From Rhizobium oryzihabitans (GTDB lineage: Bacteria; Pseudomonadota; Alphaproteobacteria; Rhizobiales; Rhizobiaceae): a DNA stretch of 64,000 nucleotides. Positions 1 to 10,621 of this stretch are shown piece after piece; positions within the stretch are counted from its first letter, which is position 1; each line of letters starts with the position of its first letter. The notes below the pieces were generated by a model that was given only the letters and a program-made list of their open reading frames with translations, was not told the origin of the DNA and ran no database searches. The position numbers and the translations under genes were made by a program. The stretch is taken from contig NZ_CP048632.1 in the NCBI RefSeq assembly GCF_010669145.1, forward strand, positions 62,001 to 126,000, in the 5' to 3' direction.

Positions 1-165
1 TTCACTGGCAAAGCTGATCTGCGCCAAGGATTCGAGCGGACTTGCATAGGTCACGATCCAGCCATGATCCATCGCGACGGTCATGCCGAGAATATCGCGA
101 TAAAAGACACCCGCCCTCGCAAGGTCGGGTGTCGCGATATTGGCGACGATGCGTCTGACCGTCAT
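1..165 (-). CDS. VOC-family (glyoxalase-like) protein, 3' end cut by window edge
   Basis: Only the first 55 codons are inside the window. The N-terminus MTVRRIVANIATPDLARAGV continues into FYRDILGMTVAMDHGWI, the usual first beta-alpha-beta unit of vicinal oxygen chelate proteins (a beta strand, then a helix with a FYRD.LG motif). The family includes lactoylglutathione lyases, dioxygenases and antibiotic-resistance proteins, so the substrate cannot be told. The 10 bases between its start and the gene upstream suggest the two minus-strand genes are cotranscribed. Confidence 0.75.
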   Translation of the reverse strand, partial: MTVRRIVANIATPDLARAGVFYRDILGMTVAMDHGWIVTYASPLESLAQISFASE

Positions 166-175
166 CTGGCGGGCC

Positions 176-469
176 TCAGGCGAAGCGGATGATGGCGACT
201 TCGCCTTCCAGTGCGCCCTGGTAGGCAGAAGCATGGGGCTCTTCATCCGGGACTTCGGTCAGCATGCCGATCTGGTCGAGGTCGGCTTCGATGAAACCTT
301 CCTCGGAAAGCGCGTTCAGCGTTTCACGCACGGCGGTGTCGTCATCCGGCGCGCGCAGGATGACGTGGATGTCGATGCCCTCGGAATTGTCGTTCTCGTA
401 AGCCTTGCCGATGACGATGAAGACCATCGGCTCGTCGCGTCCGTTGTCGTTGTCGGGGAGGGTGCTCAT
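176..469 (-). CDS. Small conserved hypothetical protein (97 aa)
   Basis: I do not recognise a named domain. The 97-residue product is very acidic, with a stretch (VFIVIGKAYENDNSEG) followed by IDIHVILRAPDDDTAVRETL and an Asp/Glu-rich middle, and ends EGEVAIIRFA. Predicted soluble; there is no signal peptide or membrane segment. It lies 10 bp upstream of the VOC gene on the same strand and diverges from rpsL across a 530-bp gap. Codon use is like its neighbours, which supports a real gene, but no function can be given. Confidence 0.6.
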   Translation of the reverse strand: MSTLPDNDNGRDEPMVFIVIGKAYENDNSEGIDIHVILRAPDDDTAVRETLNALSEEGFIEADLDQIGMLTEVPDEEPHASAYQGALEGEVAIIRFA

Positions 470-704
470 GACGCGGTTCCTTGATGTGTCGTTGCGAGTG
501 CGCGGGTTGGCCGGAATCGGTCTTGCGCGCGGCGGGTGAAGTCTTTGACCCGCTTGAGGGAATCAATAGACGGATTTTGTGAAAAGCCAAAGGCCGGAGG
601 TCAAAATCGCTGTTGCCGGCGATGACTTATGTTAGAAGAAGCGGGAAATGGCGTGCGCGCGGGCTTTGTGGCCGCGGGAGCCGGCGCAAAATGCGGATTC
701 GCCC

Positions 705-733
705 TTGACGAAAGCTGGCTAAAACAGTAGTAC
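705..733 (+). promoter_or_regulatory. Candidate sigma-70 promoter of the str operon
   Basis: A TTGACG -35 box (705-710), an exact 17-base spacer and a TAGTAC -10 box (728-733) face rpsL. Transcription would start near 740 and give a leader of about 260 bases. This is the best promoter match in the gap, but it is a motif reading only. Confidence 0.5.
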
Positions 734-953
734 GCCCGCCATCGGAGCCTCTGTGGATGCTGGCCGTTCGGGATAGGTTTTTCCTGAACATCATCTCAAC
801 CGAGACTCCATTGCACGTAGAAGACACGAATGTTGCACGCAAGACGCCTCATCCGGCGTCCTCTGCTCTTGGTGGTCCATCCGTGAAACCGGATCGGGCC
901 ACGTTTTGCGCATGAGGATATATGCGTGCTTCGTCGCCGGAAACGGCATAGCC

Positions 954-971
954 GCCACCCGTGAGGGTGGC
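954..971 (+). promoter_or_regulatory. Leader hairpin before rpsL
   Basis: GCCACCC, loop GTGA (a GNRA tetraloop), GGGTGGC: a perfect 7-bp stem ending 15 bases before the AAGGGA ribosome-binding site (987-992) of rpsL, followed by a short T run (980-984). Its position suits translational or transcriptional control of the str operon, but no protein ligand can be read from the sequence. Confidence 0.45.
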
Positions 972-999
972 TAAAGTAGTTTTTGCAAGGGATGGTTAT

Positions 1000-1371
1000 A
1001 TGCCTACCGTAAACCAGCTGATCCGCAAGCCCCGCCAGGCACAGGTAAAGCGCAACAAGGTTCCTGCTCTTCAGGAAAACCCGCAGAAGCGTGGTGTTTG
1101 CACCCGCGTTTACACGACGACCCCGAAGAAGCCGAACTCGGCTCTGCGTAAGGTTGCCAAGATCCGCCTCACCAACGGCTTCGAAGTCATCGGCTACATT
1201 CCGGGCGAAGGTCACAACCTTCAGGAACACTCCGTGGTCATGATCCGCGGCGGCCGCGTAAAGGACTTGCCGGGCGTGCGTTACCACATCATCCGCGGTG
1301 TTCTCGATACCCAGGGCGTCAAGAACCGCAAGCAGCGCCGCTCCAAGTACGGTGCGAAGCGTCCGAAGTAA
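1000..1371 (+). CDS. rpsL: 30S ribosomal protein S12
   Basis: Decoding-centre protein of the small subunit, 123 aa as usual for the family. It begins [13 protein letters not shown], and the loops [14 protein letters not shown] and [10 protein letters not shown], where streptomycin-resistance changes fall in other bacteria, look wild type. The start at 1000 is preferred over an in-frame GTG at 961 because AAGGGA lies seven bases upstream and family members begin MPTVNQ. It is the first gene of rpsL-rpsG-fusA-tuf. Confidence 0.98.
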
Positions 1372-1437
1372 TTCGGGTTCAAACAAATTCCGGCGCTGCG
1401 CGAGGTTCTCCGCGTGGTAAAGCGTCAATAACATTGA

Positions 1438-1920
<483 letters not shown>

Positions 1921-1954
1921 TCTTAAACGGTCGCATATCGAAAGGCAGTCCATT

Positions 1955-4054
1955 ATGGCTCGCGAATATAAAATCGAAGACTACCGCAATTTCGGTATCA
2001 TGGCGCATATCGACGCCGGCAAGACGACGACCACCGAGCGTATTCTTTATTACACCGGTAAGTCGCACAAGATCGGCGAAGTTCATGATGGCGCTGCCAC
2101 GATGGACTGGATGGAGCAGGAGCAGGAGCGTGGTATCACCATCACCTCCGCAGCCACCACGACCTTCTGGAAGGGTCGCGACGGCAAGATGCGCCGCTTC
2201 AACATCATCGACACCCCCGGCCACGTCGACTTCACCATTGAAGTCGAGCGTTCGCTGCGCGTTCTCGACGGCGCCATCGCGCTGCTCGACGCCAACGCCG
2301 GTGTTGAGCCGCAGACGGAAACCGTCTGGCGTCAGGCCGAGAAGTATCATGTTCCGCGCATGATCTTCTGCAACAAGATGGACAAGACCGGTGCTGACTT
2401 CTACCGCTCGGTAGAAATGATCAAGACCCGTCTCGGCGCCATCGCCGTTGTCATGCAGCTGCCGATCGGCGCTGAGACCGAGTTCAAGGGCGTTATCGAC
2501 CTGATCGAGATGAACGCACTCATCTGGCGCGACGAATCGCTCGGCGCTCAGTGGGACGTCGTCGAAATTCCTGATGACATGAAGGCCAAGGCTGACGAAT
2601 ATCGCGAAAAGCTGATCGAGACCGTTGTCGAGATCGACGAAGAAGCGATGGAAAACTACCTGAACGGCATCATGCCTGACAACGAGCAGATCCGTGCGCT
2701 CGTTCGCCGCGGCACCATCGACGTGAAGTTCCACCCGATGTTCTGCGGTACCGCGTTCAAGAACAAGGGCGTTCAGCCGCTTCTCGACGCCGTCGTCGAC
2801 TACCTGCCTTCTCCGCTGGACATTCCGGCGATCAAGGGCATCGACTTCAAGACCGAAGCCGAAATCGAACGTCATGCCGACGACAGCGAGCCGCTTTCCA
2901 TGCTCGCGTTCAAGATCATGAACGACCCCTTCGTCGGTTCGCTGACCTTCGCACGTATCTACTCGGGCAAGCTCGAAAAGGGTACGTCTGTCATCAACAC
3001 GGTCAAGGACAAGCGCGAGCGCGTCGGCCGTATGCTGCAGATGCACTCCAACAGCCGTGAAGACATCGAAGAAGCCTTTGCAGGCGACATCGTTGCTCTG
3101 GCTGGCCTCAAGGAAACCACCACTGGCGATACGCTCTGCGATCCGCTGAAGCCGGTTATCCTCGAGCGCATGGAATTCCCCGAGCCGGTCATCCAGATCG
3201 CGATCGAGCCGAAGACCAAGGGCGACCAGGAAAAGATGGGCCTCGCGCTCAACCGTCTGGCTGCTGAAGATCCTTCGTTCCGCGTCAAGACGGATGAAGA
3301 ATCCGGTCAGACGATCATCGCAGGCATGGGCGAACTTCACCTCGACATTCTCGTTGACCGTATGCGTCGCGAGTTCAAGGTTGAAGCCACCGTCGGCGCT
3401 CCGCAGGTTGCCTATCGCGAAACCATCACGCGTCAGCACGAAGAAGACTACACGCACAAGAAGCAGTCCGGTGGTACCGGTCAGTTCGCTCGCGTGAAGA
3501 TCATCTTCGAACCGAACCCAGAAGGCGAAGACTTCAAGTTCGAATCCAAGATCGTCGGCGGTGCTGTTCCGAAGGAATACATCCCGGGCGTTCAGAAGGG
3601 TATCGAAAGCGTTCTGTCTTCCGGTCCGCTCGCTGGCTTCCCGATGCTCGGCGTCAAGGCGACGCTGATCGACGGTGCATTCCACGACGTCGACTCGTCG
3701 GTTCTCGCCTTCGAAATCGCATCGCGTGCCTGCTTCCGTGAAGCAGCGAAGAAGGCTGGTGCACAGCTTCTCGAGCCGATGATGAAGGTCGAAGTCGTTA
3801 CGCCGGAAGATTACGTCGGTGACGTTATCGGTGACCTCAATTCCCGCCGTGGTCAGATCCAGGGTCAGGAAAGCCGTGGTATCGCCGTTGTCATCAACGC
3901 GCATGTTCCGCTCGCGAACATGTTCAAGTACGTCGACAACCTGCGCTCCATGTCGCAGGGCCGCGCTCAGTACTCGATGACGTTCGATCACTATTCGCCG
4001 GTTCCGTCGAACGTGGCGCAGGAAATCCAGGCAAAGTACTCCGGTCAGAAGTGA
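1955..4054 (+). CDS. fusA: Elongation factor G
   Basis: Translocation GTPase of 699 aa. It has the P-loop [15 protein letters not shown] (near residue 17), the switch [10 protein letters not shown], the base-recognition NKMDKTGAD, and the C-terminal domains IV and V ([14 protein letters not shown] and [16 protein letters not shown]). I start at [14 protein letters not shown], which matches the family; the frame stays open further upstream but overlaps rpsG. GC-rich codons typical of a highly expressed gene. A 700-codon open frame on the opposite strand is a codon-bias shadow. Confidence 0.98.
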   Translation: MAREYKIEDYRNFGIMAHIDAGKTTTTERILYYTGKSHKIGEVHDGAATMDWMEQEQERGITITSAATTTFWKGRDGKMRRFNIIDTPGHVDFTIEVERSLRVLDGAIALLDANAGVEPQTETVWRQAEKYHVPRMIFCNKMDKTGADFYRSVEMIKTRLGAIAVVMQLPIGAETEFKGVIDLIEMNALIWRDESLGAQWDVVEIPDDMKAKADEYREKLIETVVEIDEEAMENYLNGIMPDNEQIRALVRRGTIDVKFHPMFCGTAFKNKGVQPLLDAVVDYLPSPLDIPAIKGIDFKTEAEIERHADDSEPLSMLAFKIMNDPFVGSLTFARIYSGKLEKGTSVINTVKDKRERVGRMLQMHSNSREDIEEAFAGDIVALAGLKETTTGDTLCDPLKPVILERMEFPEPVIQIAIEPKTKGDQEKMGLALNRLAAEDPSFRVKTDEESGQTIIAGMGELHLDILVDRMRREFKVEATVGAPQVAYRETITRQHEEDYTHKKQSGGTGQFARVKIIFEPNPEGEDFKFESKIVGGAVPKEYIPGVQKGIESVLSSGPLAGFPMLGVKATLIDGAFHDVDSSVLAFEIASRACFREAAKKAGAQLLEPMMKVEVVTPEDYVGDVIGDLNSRRGQIQGQESRGIAVVINAHVPLANMFKYVDNLRSMSQGRAQYSMTFDHYSPVPSNVAQEIQAKYSGQK

Positions 4055-4120
4055 TCGGGGTACGCCCCATCAGAGATTTGAAGATTATTCCCGTCAAGGG
4101 ACAAGAATGGAGAGCCACTA

Positions 4121-5296
4121 ATGGCAAAGAGCAAGTTTGAGCGCAATAAGCCGCACGTCAACATTGGCACGATCGGTCACGTTGACCATGGCAAGACGTC
4201 GCTGACCGCCGCGATCACGAAGTTCTTCGGCGAGTTCAAGGCGTATGACCAGATCGACGCCGCGCCTGAAGAAAAGGCACGTGGTATCACGATTTCGACG
4301 GCCCACGTTGAGTATGAGACGCCGAACCGTCACTACGCGCACGTTGACTGCCCCGGCCACGCCGACTACGTGAAGAACATGATCACCGGTGCTGCCCAGA
4401 TGGACGGCGCGATCCTGGTTTGCTCGGCTGCTGACGGCCCGATGCCGCAGACCCGCGAGCACATCCTGCTTGCCCGTCAGGTTGGCGTTCCGGCAATCGT
4501 CGTGTTCCTCAACAAGGTCGACCAGGTTGACGACGCCGAGCTTCTCGAGCTCGTTGAACTGGAAGTTCGCGAACTTCTGTCGTCCTACGACTTCCCGGGC
4601 GACGATATCCCGATCATCAAGGGTTCGGCACTTGCCGCTCTTGAAGACAGCGACAAGAAGATCGGTGAAGACGCGATCCGCGAGCTGATGGCCGCTGTTG
4701 ACGCCTACATCCCGACGCCTGAGCGTCCGATCGACCAGCCGTTCCTGATGCCGATCGAAGACGTGTTCTCGATCTCTGGCCGTGGTACGGTTGTGACGGG
4801 TCGCGTTGAGCGCGGTATCGTCAAGGTTGGTGAGGAAGTCGAGATCGTCGGCATTCGTCCGACCTCGAAGACGACGGTTACCGGCGTTGAAATGTTCCGC
4901 AAGCTGCTCGATCAGGGCCAGGCCGGCGACAACATCGGTGCGCTGGTTCGCGGCGTTACCCGTGACGGCGTTGAGCGTGGTCAGATCCTGTGCAAGCCGG
5001 GTTCGGTCAAGCCGCACAAGAAGTTCATGGCAGAAGCCTACATCCTGACGAAGGAAGAAGGCGGCCGTCATACGCCGTTCTTCACGAACTACCGTCCGCA
5101 GTTCTACTTCCGTACGACGGACGTGACCGGTATCGTTTCGCTTCCTGAAGGCACGGAAATGGTTATGCCTGGCGACAACGTGACCGTTGAAGTCGAACTG
5201 ATCGTTCCGATCGCGATGGAAGAAAAGCTGCGCTTCGCTATCCGCGAAGGCGGCCGTACCGTCGGCGCCGGCATCGTGGCTTCGATCGTGGAGTAA
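4121..5296 (+). CDS. tuf: Elongation factor Tu
   Basis: GTPase that delivers aminoacyl-tRNA to the ribosome, 391 aa. G-domain motifs are clear: [34 protein letters not shown], and NKVDQVDD, followed by the two beta-barrel domains. It has the shortened G domain common in alphaproteobacteria. It ends the str operon and is followed by a strong hairpin. Rhizobia often carry a second tuf copy elsewhere; only one is in this window. Confidence 0.98.
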   Translation: MAKSKFERNKPHVNIGTIGHVDHGKTSLTAAITKFFGEFKAYDQIDAAPEEKARGITISTAHVEYETPNRHYAHVDCPGHADYVKNMITGAAQMDGAILVCSAADGPMPQTREHILLARQVGVPAIVVFLNKVDQVDDAELLELVELEVRELLSSYDFPGDDIPIIKGSALAALEDSDKKIGEDAIRELMAAVDAYIPTPERPIDQPFLMPIEDVFSISGRGTVVTGRVERGIVKVGEEVEIVGIRPTSKTTVTGVEMFRKLLDQGQAGDNIGALVRGVTRDGVERGQILCKPGSVKPHKKFMAEAYILTKEEGGRHTPFFTNYRPQFYFRTTDVTGIVSLPEGTEMVMPGDNVTVEVELIVPIAMEEKLRFAIREGGRTVGAGIVASIVE

Positions 5297-5606
5297 TTTC
5301 GCCTTTTGAAATTCAGGCCCGGCGGCGGTGTCACAAACACCGCCGCCGGACTTTTGATAAAAAGCCTGGCGGCGTTGCATTTTTAGTGCTTGAAAAATTC
5401 GGTGAAAGCGCGTAAACGCGCACTCACACTCACCGCTGGATTCGCAAGTAATTGCGGAACGCGGTGTTTTAGCAATACAGACAACTGAAATGATTGGGGT
5501 GCAGGGGCATCCCTCTCGATTTTTGAAAATCTGCGGCGCCACGATCAATAGAAGTTCATGTGTTTCCGCGTGCGGAAACGAATAACAAAGAACAAGGACA
5601 AGACGA
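5297..5606. other. tuf-rpsJ intergenic region
   Basis: Besides the tuf terminator, this 310-base gap holds a perfect GCGCGT-aa-ACGCGC palindrome at 5408-5421, just after a TTGAAA hexamer near 5390. It is the place where an S10-operon promoter and leader would be expected; I see no convincing -35/-10 pair and no gene. Confidence 0.45.
5319..5355 (+). terminator. Terminator-like hairpin after tuf
   Basis: A perfect 13-bp stem: CCGGCGGCGGTGT (5319-5331), loop CACAA, and its exact complement (5337-5349), followed by ACTTTTGAT. The T run is short and interrupted, so termination may be partial, letting some str transcription enter the S10 genes. Confidence 0.7.
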
Positions 5607-5915
5607 ATGACCGGCCAGAATATCCGTATCCGCCTCAAGGCGTTCGATCACCGGATCCTCGATGCCTCTACCCGTGAAATCGTGTCGACCGCAAAGCGCA
5701 CCGGCGCCAGCGTTCGCGGCCCGGTTCCGCTCCCCACCCGCATCGAAAAGTTTACCGTCAACCGCTCTCCTCACGTTGATAAGAAGAGCCGTGAACAGTT
5801 CGAAATGCGGACGCACAAGCGTCTTCTCGATATCGTTGACCCCACCCCGCAGACTGTCGATGCTTTGATGAAGCTCGACCTCGCTGCTGGCGTTGACGTG
5901 GAAATCAAGCTCTAA
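5607..5915 (+). CDS. rpsJ: 30S ribosomal protein S10
   Basis: 102 aa, normal length, beginning [19 protein letters not shown]. The conserved [20 protein letters not shown] and the extended beta hairpin region [18 protein letters not shown] are intact. S10 (NusE) sits in the head of the small subunit and also acts in transcription antitermination. It opens the S10 operon. An ACAAGGACAAG ribosome-binding region lies just upstream. Confidence 0.98.
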   Translation: MTGQNIRIRLKAFDHRILDASTREIVSTAKRTGASVRGPVPLPTRIEKFTVNRSPHVDKKSREQFEMRTHKRLLDIVDPTPQTVDALMKLDLAAGVDVEIKL

Positions 5916-6084
5916 GACCCGGCCCGACCCATCCAAAGGTGAGGGCTGAAATAACAAGGAAGGTACGTGGAGACATCCAACGACTTCCAAACCGGAGACC
6001 GGAAACATCGTGAGATGTCGAAGGGTACTCCTTAACAAAGGCCAGAGAGGGTTTTCCCTTCAAGGCTCGCAAGAGGATGAACCA
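5916..6084 (+). promoter_or_regulatory. 169-nt untranslated gap before rplC with hairpin potential
   Basis: Unusually long for the inside of an S10 operon, where gaps are otherwise about 12-45 bases. GACATC (5972-5977) can pair with GATGTC (6014-6019), enclosing CCGGAGACCGG (5992-6002). A leader or attenuator that sets the level of L3 and downstream genes is possible; there is no proof of function. Confidence 0.35.
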
Positions 6085-6725
6085 ATGCGTTCAGGTGTGA
6101 TTGCACAGAAAGTGGGTATGACACGCGTCTACAACGACGCAGGTGAACATATCCCTGTAACAGTATTGCGACTGGATAACGTACAAGTCGTTGCCCAGCG
6201 CACGGAAGACAAGAATGGCTACACCGCAGTTCAGCTCGGTGCCGGCCAGTCCAAGGTCAAGAACACGACGAAGGCTCTTCGCGGTCATTTTGCCGCTGCC
6301 AATGTCGAACCGAAAGCTAAGCTCGTCGAGTTCCGGGTTTCCCCGAGAACCTGATCGACATCGGTGCAACACTGACCGCAACTCATTTTCAGGCCGGCCA
6401 GCTGGTCGACGTGACAGGAACCACGATCGGTAAAGGTTTTGCCGGTGCTATGAAGCGTCACAACTTCGGTGGTGGCCGCGCTTCGCACGGTAACTCCGTA
6501 TCGCACCGCGCACACGGTTCGACTGGTAACAACCAGGATCCGGGCCGCGTGTGGAAGGGCAAGCGCATGGCTGGTCATATGGGCCAGACGCGCGTTACGA
6601 CCCAGAACCTCGAAGTCGTTTCGACCGATGAAGACCGTGGCCTGATCCTCGTGAAGGGTGCCGTTCCCGGTTCGAAGGGTTCCTGGATTGTTGTCCGCGA
6701 CGCCGTCAAGTCGGCTGCGAAGTAA
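6085..6725 (+). CDS. rplC: 50S ribosomal protein L3, split by a one-base frameshift
   Basis: Binds 23S rRNA near the peptidyl-transferase centre and starts large-subunit assembly. The first frame reads [20 protein letters not shown] through LVEFRVSP and then hits a stop at 6352-6354 (...SPRT-stop). The next frame down resumes with [10 protein letters not shown] and runs through [20 protein letters not shown] to the normal end [10 protein letters not shown]. Adding one base at the CCCC run (6341-6344) or the following G restores a 213-aa protein. The gene is essential and everything else in it is intact, so a sequence error is far more likely than a real mutation. Confidence 0.93.
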
Positions 6726-6737
6726 GGGAGCCTTATC

Positions 6738-7358
6738 ATGGAATTGAACGTCAAGACCCTCGAGGGAAAAGACGCCGGCAAGGTTTCTCTGTCGGACGAA
6801 ATTTTCGGCCTCGATCCCCGCCAGGACATCCTGGCCCGCATGGTTCGCTGGCAGCTTGCCAAGAAGCAGCAGGGAACTCACAAGTCCAAGAACCGGTCGG
6901 AAGTTTCCCGCACCGGTGCTAAGATGTACAAGCAGAAGGGTACGGGCCGCGCTCGTCACCATTCGGCTCGCGCACCGCAGTTCCGCGGCGGCGGCAAGGC
7001 CCACGGCCCGGTCGTTCGCAGCCACGCACACGATCTTCCTAAGAAGGTTCGTGCGCTTGCGCTTCGTCACGCGCTGTCTGCAAAGCTGAAGGCTGAAGAA
7101 CTGATCATCGTTGATCAGCTCGTTGCATCTGAAGCAAAGACCAAGGCTCTGCTGGGCAGCTTCGCTTCGCTTGGCCTGACCAACGCTCTCGTTATCGGTG
7201 GCGCCGAACTTGATGGCAACTTCAAGCTCGCAGCCCAGAACATTCCGAATGTGGACGTTCTGCCGGTACAGGGCATCAATGTTTACGACATCCTGCGCCG
7301 TGGCAAGCTGGTGCTTTCCAAGGCTGCTGTAGAGGCTCTGGAGGAGCGGTTCAAATGA
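6738..7358 (+). CDS. rplD: 50S ribosomal protein L4
   Basis: 206 aa. The globular domain is followed by the long loop that lines the exit tunnel ([45 protein letters not shown], around residues 36-80), where macrolide-resistance changes occur in other species. L4 represses the S10 operon in E. coli. The stop overlaps the rplW start by four bases (ATGA), implying translational coupling. Confidence 0.97.
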   Translation: MELNVKTLEGKDAGKVSLSDEIFGLDPRQDILARMVRWQLAKKQQGTHKSKNRSEVSRTGAKMYKQKGTGRARHHSARAPQFRGGGKAHGPVVRSHAHDLPKKVRALALRHALSAKLKAEELIIVDQLVASEAKTKALLGSFASLGLTNALVIGGAELDGNFKLAAQNIPNVDVLPVQGINVYDILRRGKLVLSKAAVEALEERFK

Positions 7359-7648
7359 CGGATCTTCGCCACTACGATGTGATCGTATCTCCTTCGATCA
7401 CGGAAAAGTCGACGCTGGTATCCGAACAGAACCAGGTCGTATTCAACGTCGCCAAAAGCGCTTCCAAGCCTGAGATCAAGGCTGCCGTGGAAGCTCTCTT
7501 CGGCGTCAAAGTCACGGCTGTGAACACGCTTATCCGCAAGGGTAAGACCCGTCGTTTCCGTGGGTTCGCCGGTAAGCTGAAGGACGTCAAGAAAGCCGTC
7601 GTAACGCTCGCCGAAGGTCAATCCATCGACGTGTCCACCGGACTCTAA
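7355..7648 (+). CDS. rplW: 50S ribosomal protein L23
   Basis: 97 aa, beginning [21 protein letters not shown]23 sits at the tunnel exit and is the docking site for trigger factor and SRP. The family motif [14 protein letters not shown] is present. The start overlaps the rplD stop by four bases, and 43 bases separate it from rplB. Confidence 0.97.
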   Translation: MTDLRHYDVIVSPSITEKSTLVSEQNQVVFNVAKSASKPEIKAAVEALFGVKVTAVNTLIRKGKTRRFRGFAGKLKDVKKAVVTLAEGQSIDVSTGL

Positions 7649-7691
7649 AGGTTAGGCCCAAGCGGGCAAAGACCCAAAAGGGAACAAGAAT

Positions 7692-8528
7692 ATGGCATTG
7701 AAAAGTTTCAATCCGACCACGCCGAGCCAGCGTCAGCTGGTGATCGTGGACCGAGCTTCGCTCTACAAGGGCAAGCCGGTAAAGGCTCTCACCCAGGGCC
7801 TCAGCTCCAAGGGTGGCCGTAACAACCAGGGCCGGATCACCGTCCGTTTCCAGGGTGGCGGTCACAAGCGGACCTACCGTCTGGTTGACTTCAAGCGTCG
7901 CAAGTTCGACGTTGAAGGCACCGTTGAGCGTCTGGAATACGACCCCAACCGCACCGCGTTCATCGCGCTGGTTACGTATACCGACGGCGAACAGGCTTAC
8001 ATTCTCGCGCCACAGCGTCTCGCTGCCGGTGACAAGGTGATCGCCTCCGACAAGGCAGTGGACGTGAAGCCCGGCAACACCATGCCGCTTCAGTACATCC
8101 CGGTCGGTTCGATCATCCACAACGTCGAGATGAAGCCGGGCAAGGGCGGTCAGATCGCTCGCTCCGCCGGTACGTATGTCCAGCTCGTCGGCCGCGATGC
8201 CGGTATGGCCATCCTGCGTCTCAACTCGGGCGAACAGCGTCTGGTGCACGGCTCGTGCCTGGCATCGATCGGCGCTGTTTCGAACTCGGATCACGGCAAC
8301 ATCAACGACGGCAAGGCCGGTCGTTCGCGTTGGCGTGGCAAGCGTCCGCACGTTCGCGGCGTCGTCATGAACCCGGTCGACCACCCGCACGGTGGTGGTG
8401 AAGGTCGCACGTCGGGTGGTCGCCACCCGGTTACTCCGTGGGGCAAGCCCACGAAGGGCAAGCGCACCCGTTCGAACAAGTCGACCGACAAGTTCATCAT
8501 GCGTTCGCGCCATCAGCGCAAGAAGTAA
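7692..8528 (+). CDS. rplB: 50S ribosomal protein L2
   Basis: 278 aa. L2 bridges the subunits and supports peptidyl-transferase activity. The C-terminal signature [17 protein letters not shown], holding the conserved functional histidine, is intact, as is the N-terminal [25 protein letters not shown] ribosome-binding region lies directly upstream. Order rplW-rplB-rpsS is standard. Confidence 0.98.
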   Translation: MALKSFNPTTPSQRQLVIVDRASLYKGKPVKALTQGLSSKGGRNNQGRITVRFQGGGHKRTYRLVDFKRRKFDVEGTVERLEYDPNRTAFIALVTYTDGEQAYILAPQRLAAGDKVIASDKAVDVKPGNTMPLQYIPVGSIIHNVEMKPGKGGQIARSAGTYVQLVGRDAGMAILRLNSGEQRLVHGSCLASIGAVSNSDHGNINDGKAGRSRWRGKRPHVRGVVMNPVDHPHGGGEGRTSGGRHPVTPWGKPTKGKRTRSNKSTDKFIMRSRHQRKK

Positions 8529-8543
8529 GAGAGGAAGTCTCAA

Positions 8544-8822
8544 GTGGCTCGTTCAGTTTGGAAAGGTCCGTTTGTTGACGGCTATCTTCTCACTAAGGCT
8601 GAGAAGGTGCGCGAAAGCGGACGCAACGAAGTAATCAAGATCTGGAGCCGTCGCTCCACGATCCTGCCGCAGTTCGTCGGTCTGACCTTTGGCGTCTACA
8701 ACGGCAGCAAGCATGTGCCCGTCTCTGTCAATGAAGACATGGTCGGACACAAGTTCGGTGAATTCTCTCCGACCCGTACCTATTACGGTCACGGCGCGGA
8801 CAAGAAGGCAAAGAGGAAGTAA
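8544..8822 (+). CDS. rpsS: 30S ribosomal protein S19
   Basis: 92 aa, starting at a GTG codon: the sequence GAGAGGAAG sits about seven bases before GTGGCTCGTTCAG, and the product begins [16 protein letters not shown] as in relatives. S19 forms a head complex with S13. The end region [17 protein letters not shown] is conserved. Only two bases separate its stop from rplV. Confidence 0.97.
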   Translation: MARSVWKGPFVDGYLLTKAEKVRESGRNEVIKIWSRRSTILPQFVGLTFGVYNGSKHVPVSVNEDMVGHKFGEFSPTRTYYGHGADKKAKRK

Positions 8823-8824
8823 TC

Positions 8825-9214
8825 ATGGCGAAGGCTAAGACCGAACGCCGGCTGAAGGACAATGAGGCTCAGGCCATTGCCCGTACGCTCCGCGTCAGCC
8901 CCCAGAAACTCAACCTGGTTGCCGCTCTTATCCGTGGCAAGAAGGTAGATCGCGCTCTCGCCGAGCTCGAATTCTCCCGCAAGCGCATTGCAGGCACCGT
9001 CAAGAAGACGCTTGAATCTGCGATTGCCAATGCGGAAAACAACCATGACCTCGACGTCGACGCTCTCGTCGTCGCCGAGGCCTATGTTGGCAAGTCCATC
9101 ACCATGAAGCGTTTCCACGCCCGTGGCCGTGGTCGTGCTTCCCGCATTGAAAAGCCGTTCTCTCACCTCACGATCGTTGTTCGTGAAGTTGAGGAAAAAG
9201 GGGAGGCCGCATAA
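8825..9214 (+). CDS. rplV: 50S ribosomal protein L22
   Basis: 129 aa, beginning [21 protein letters not shown]22 contributes a tunnel-lining beta hairpin, visible here as [34 protein letters not shown] near the C-terminus. Its TAA stop shares its last base with the rpsC ATG (TAATG), which suggests coupled translation. Confidence 0.97.
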   Translation: MAKAKTERRLKDNEAQAIARTLRVSPQKLNLVAALIRGKKVDRALAELEFSRKRIAGTVKKTLESAIANAENNHDLDVDALVVAEAYVGKSITMKRFHARGRGRASRIEKPFSHLTIVVREVEEKGEAA

Positions 9215-9945
9215 TGGGTCAGAAAATCAATCCGATCGGCTTCCGCCTCGGCATCAACCGTACCTGGGATAGCCGCTGGTACGCTGACACTGCTGAATAC
9301 GGCAAGCTTCTGCATGAAGACCTGAAGATCCGGGCTTACCTGATCAAGGAACTCAAGCAGGCCGGTATCGCCAAGGTGGTCATCGAGCGTCCGCACAAGA
9401 AGTGCCGCGTTACGATCCACTCGGCTCGCCCGGGTCTGATCATCGGCAAGAAGGGCGCGGACATCGAGAAGCTTCGCAAGAAGCTTTCCGAGATGACCAA
9501 CTCCGAAACGCACCTCAACATCGTTGAAGTGCGCAAGCCGGAAATCGACGCGACGCTGGTTGCCCAGTCGATCGCTCAGCAGCTCGAGCGCCGCGTGGCT
9601 TTCCGCCGTGCGATGAAGCGTGCTGTTCAGTCCGCAATGCGTCTTGGCGCCGAAGGCATCAAGATCACCTGCGGCGGCCGTCTCGGTGGCGCAGAAATCG
9701 CTCGTACCGAATGGTACCGCGAAGGCCGCGTTCCGCTGCACACTCTGCGTGCGGACATCGATTACGGCACGGCTGAAGCGGAAACCGCATTCGGTATCTG
9801 CGGCATCAAGGTCTGGATCTTCAAGGGCGAAATCCTTGAGCACGATCCGATGGCTTCTGAGCGTCGCGGTCTCGAAGGCGATGCGCAGGGCCCTGCAAGC
9901 CGCGAGCGTGGCGATCGTCCCGATCGTCGTCGCGAAAACGCTTGA
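9214..9945 (+). CDS. rpsC: 30S ribosomal protein S3
   Basis: 243 aa. N-terminal KH domain with the [15 protein letters not shown] loop (around residue 74), then the S3 C-terminal domain ([31 protein letters not shown]). S3 lies at the mRNA entry site and has helicase-related function. An alphaproteobacterial, charged C-terminal tail ([15 protein letters not shown]) follows. It overlaps rplV by one base. Confidence 0.98.
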   Translation: MGQKINPIGFRLGINRTWDSRWYADTAEYGKLLHEDLKIRAYLIKELKQAGIAKVVIERPHKKCRVTIHSARPGLIIGKKGADIEKLRKKLSEMTNSETHLNIVEVRKPEIDATLVAQSIAQQLERRVAFRRAMKRAVQSAMRLGAEGIKITCGGRLGGAEIARTEWYREGRVPLHTLRADIDYGTAEAETAFGICGIKVWIFKGEILEHDPMASERRGLEGDAQGPASRERGDRPDRRRENA

Positions 9946-9983
9946 TTGACGCTGGCGAAAGATAAGCTCGGAGAAGTAAGAAA

Positions 9984-10397
9984 ATGTTGCAGCCAAAGCG
10001 TACTAAGTACCGTAAGCAGTTCAAGGGACGCATCAAGGGCGTCGCCAAGGGCGGCTTTGACCTGGCATTCGGTGAATTCGGCTTGAAGTCGCAGGAACCG
10101 AACCGCGTGAACGCGCGCGAGATCGAAGCGGCCCGCCGCGCGATCACGCGTTACATGAAGCGCGCAGGTCGTGTGTGGATCCGCGTATTCCCCGACGTTC
10201 CGGTAACGGCAAAGCCGACCGAAGTTCGTATGGGTAAGGGCAAGGGTTCGGTCGATTACTGGGCATGCAAGGTCAAGCCCGGTCGTATGATGTTCGAGAT
10301 CGACGGTGTGTCCGAGGAGATCGCCCGCGAGGCGCTTCGTCTCGGCGCTGCCAAGCTCTCGGTCAAGACGCGCTTCGTACAGCGCATCGCAGAGTAA
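9984..10397 (+). CDS. rplP: 50S ribosomal protein L16
   Basis: 137 aa, starting [21 protein letters not shown]16 binds close to the A-site tRNA. The conserved [27 protein letters not shown] segment is intact, including the loop with the arginine hydroxylated by YcfD in E. coli. It precedes rpmC by 12 bases. Confidence 0.98.
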   Translation: MLQPKRTKYRKQFKGRIKGVAKGGFDLAFGEFGLKSQEPNRVNAREIEAARRAITRYMKRAGRVWIRVFPDVPVTAKPTEVRMGKGKGSVDYWACKVKPGRMMFEIDGVSEEIAREALRLGAAKLSVKTRFVQRIAE

Positions 10398-10409
10398 GGA
10401 GCAAGGCAC

Positions 10410-10610
10410 ATGAAAGCCGATGAAGTTCGCGGCCTCAGCGCCGACCAGCTCAAGGACAAGCTCGCCGATCTGAAGAAGGAGCAGTTCAACCTGCGCTTCC
10501 AGAAGGCAACTGGCCAGCTGGAGAAGTCCTCGCGCATCAACGAAGTCCGCAAGGACATCGCCCGCGTAAAAACCATTGCCCGCCAGAAGGCGGCAGAAGC
10601 CAAGGCCTAA
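10410..10610 (+). CDS. rpmC: 50S ribosomal protein L29
   Basis: 66 aa, beginning [18 protein letters not shown], a two-helix protein next to L23 at the tunnel exit. The family motif [18 protein letters not shown] is present. A GGAG ribosome-binding site is ten bases upstream. It lies tightly between rplP and rpsQ. Confidence 0.97.
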   Translation: MKADEVRGLSADQLKDKLADLKKEQFNLRFQKATGQLEKSSRINEVRKDIARVKTIARQKAAEAKA

Positions 10611-10621
10611 GGAAAAATAAT

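Larger units (their letters stand above)
470..999. other. Intergenic region upstream of the str operon
   Basis: About 530 bases without a convincing gene. It separates the divergent minus-strand small gene from rpsL. It holds a good plus-strand promoter match near 705-733 and a GNRA-loop hairpin at 954-971 just before the rpsL ribosome-binding site, so most of it is probably a long 5' leader for rpsL-rpsG-fusA-tuf. Reading frames here are short and look like chance. Confidence 0.6.

Noticed and set aside
4118..5638. 506-codon open frame opposite tuf
   Set aside because: Codon-bias shadow; it crosses the tuf terminator hairpin and has no recognisable domain.
6331..6354. Programmed -1 frameshift in rplC
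   Set aside because: The site CGG GTT TCC CCG is not a proper slippery heptamer, no pseudoknot is obvious, L3 is not known to use recoding, and two other genes here carry the same sort of lesion.
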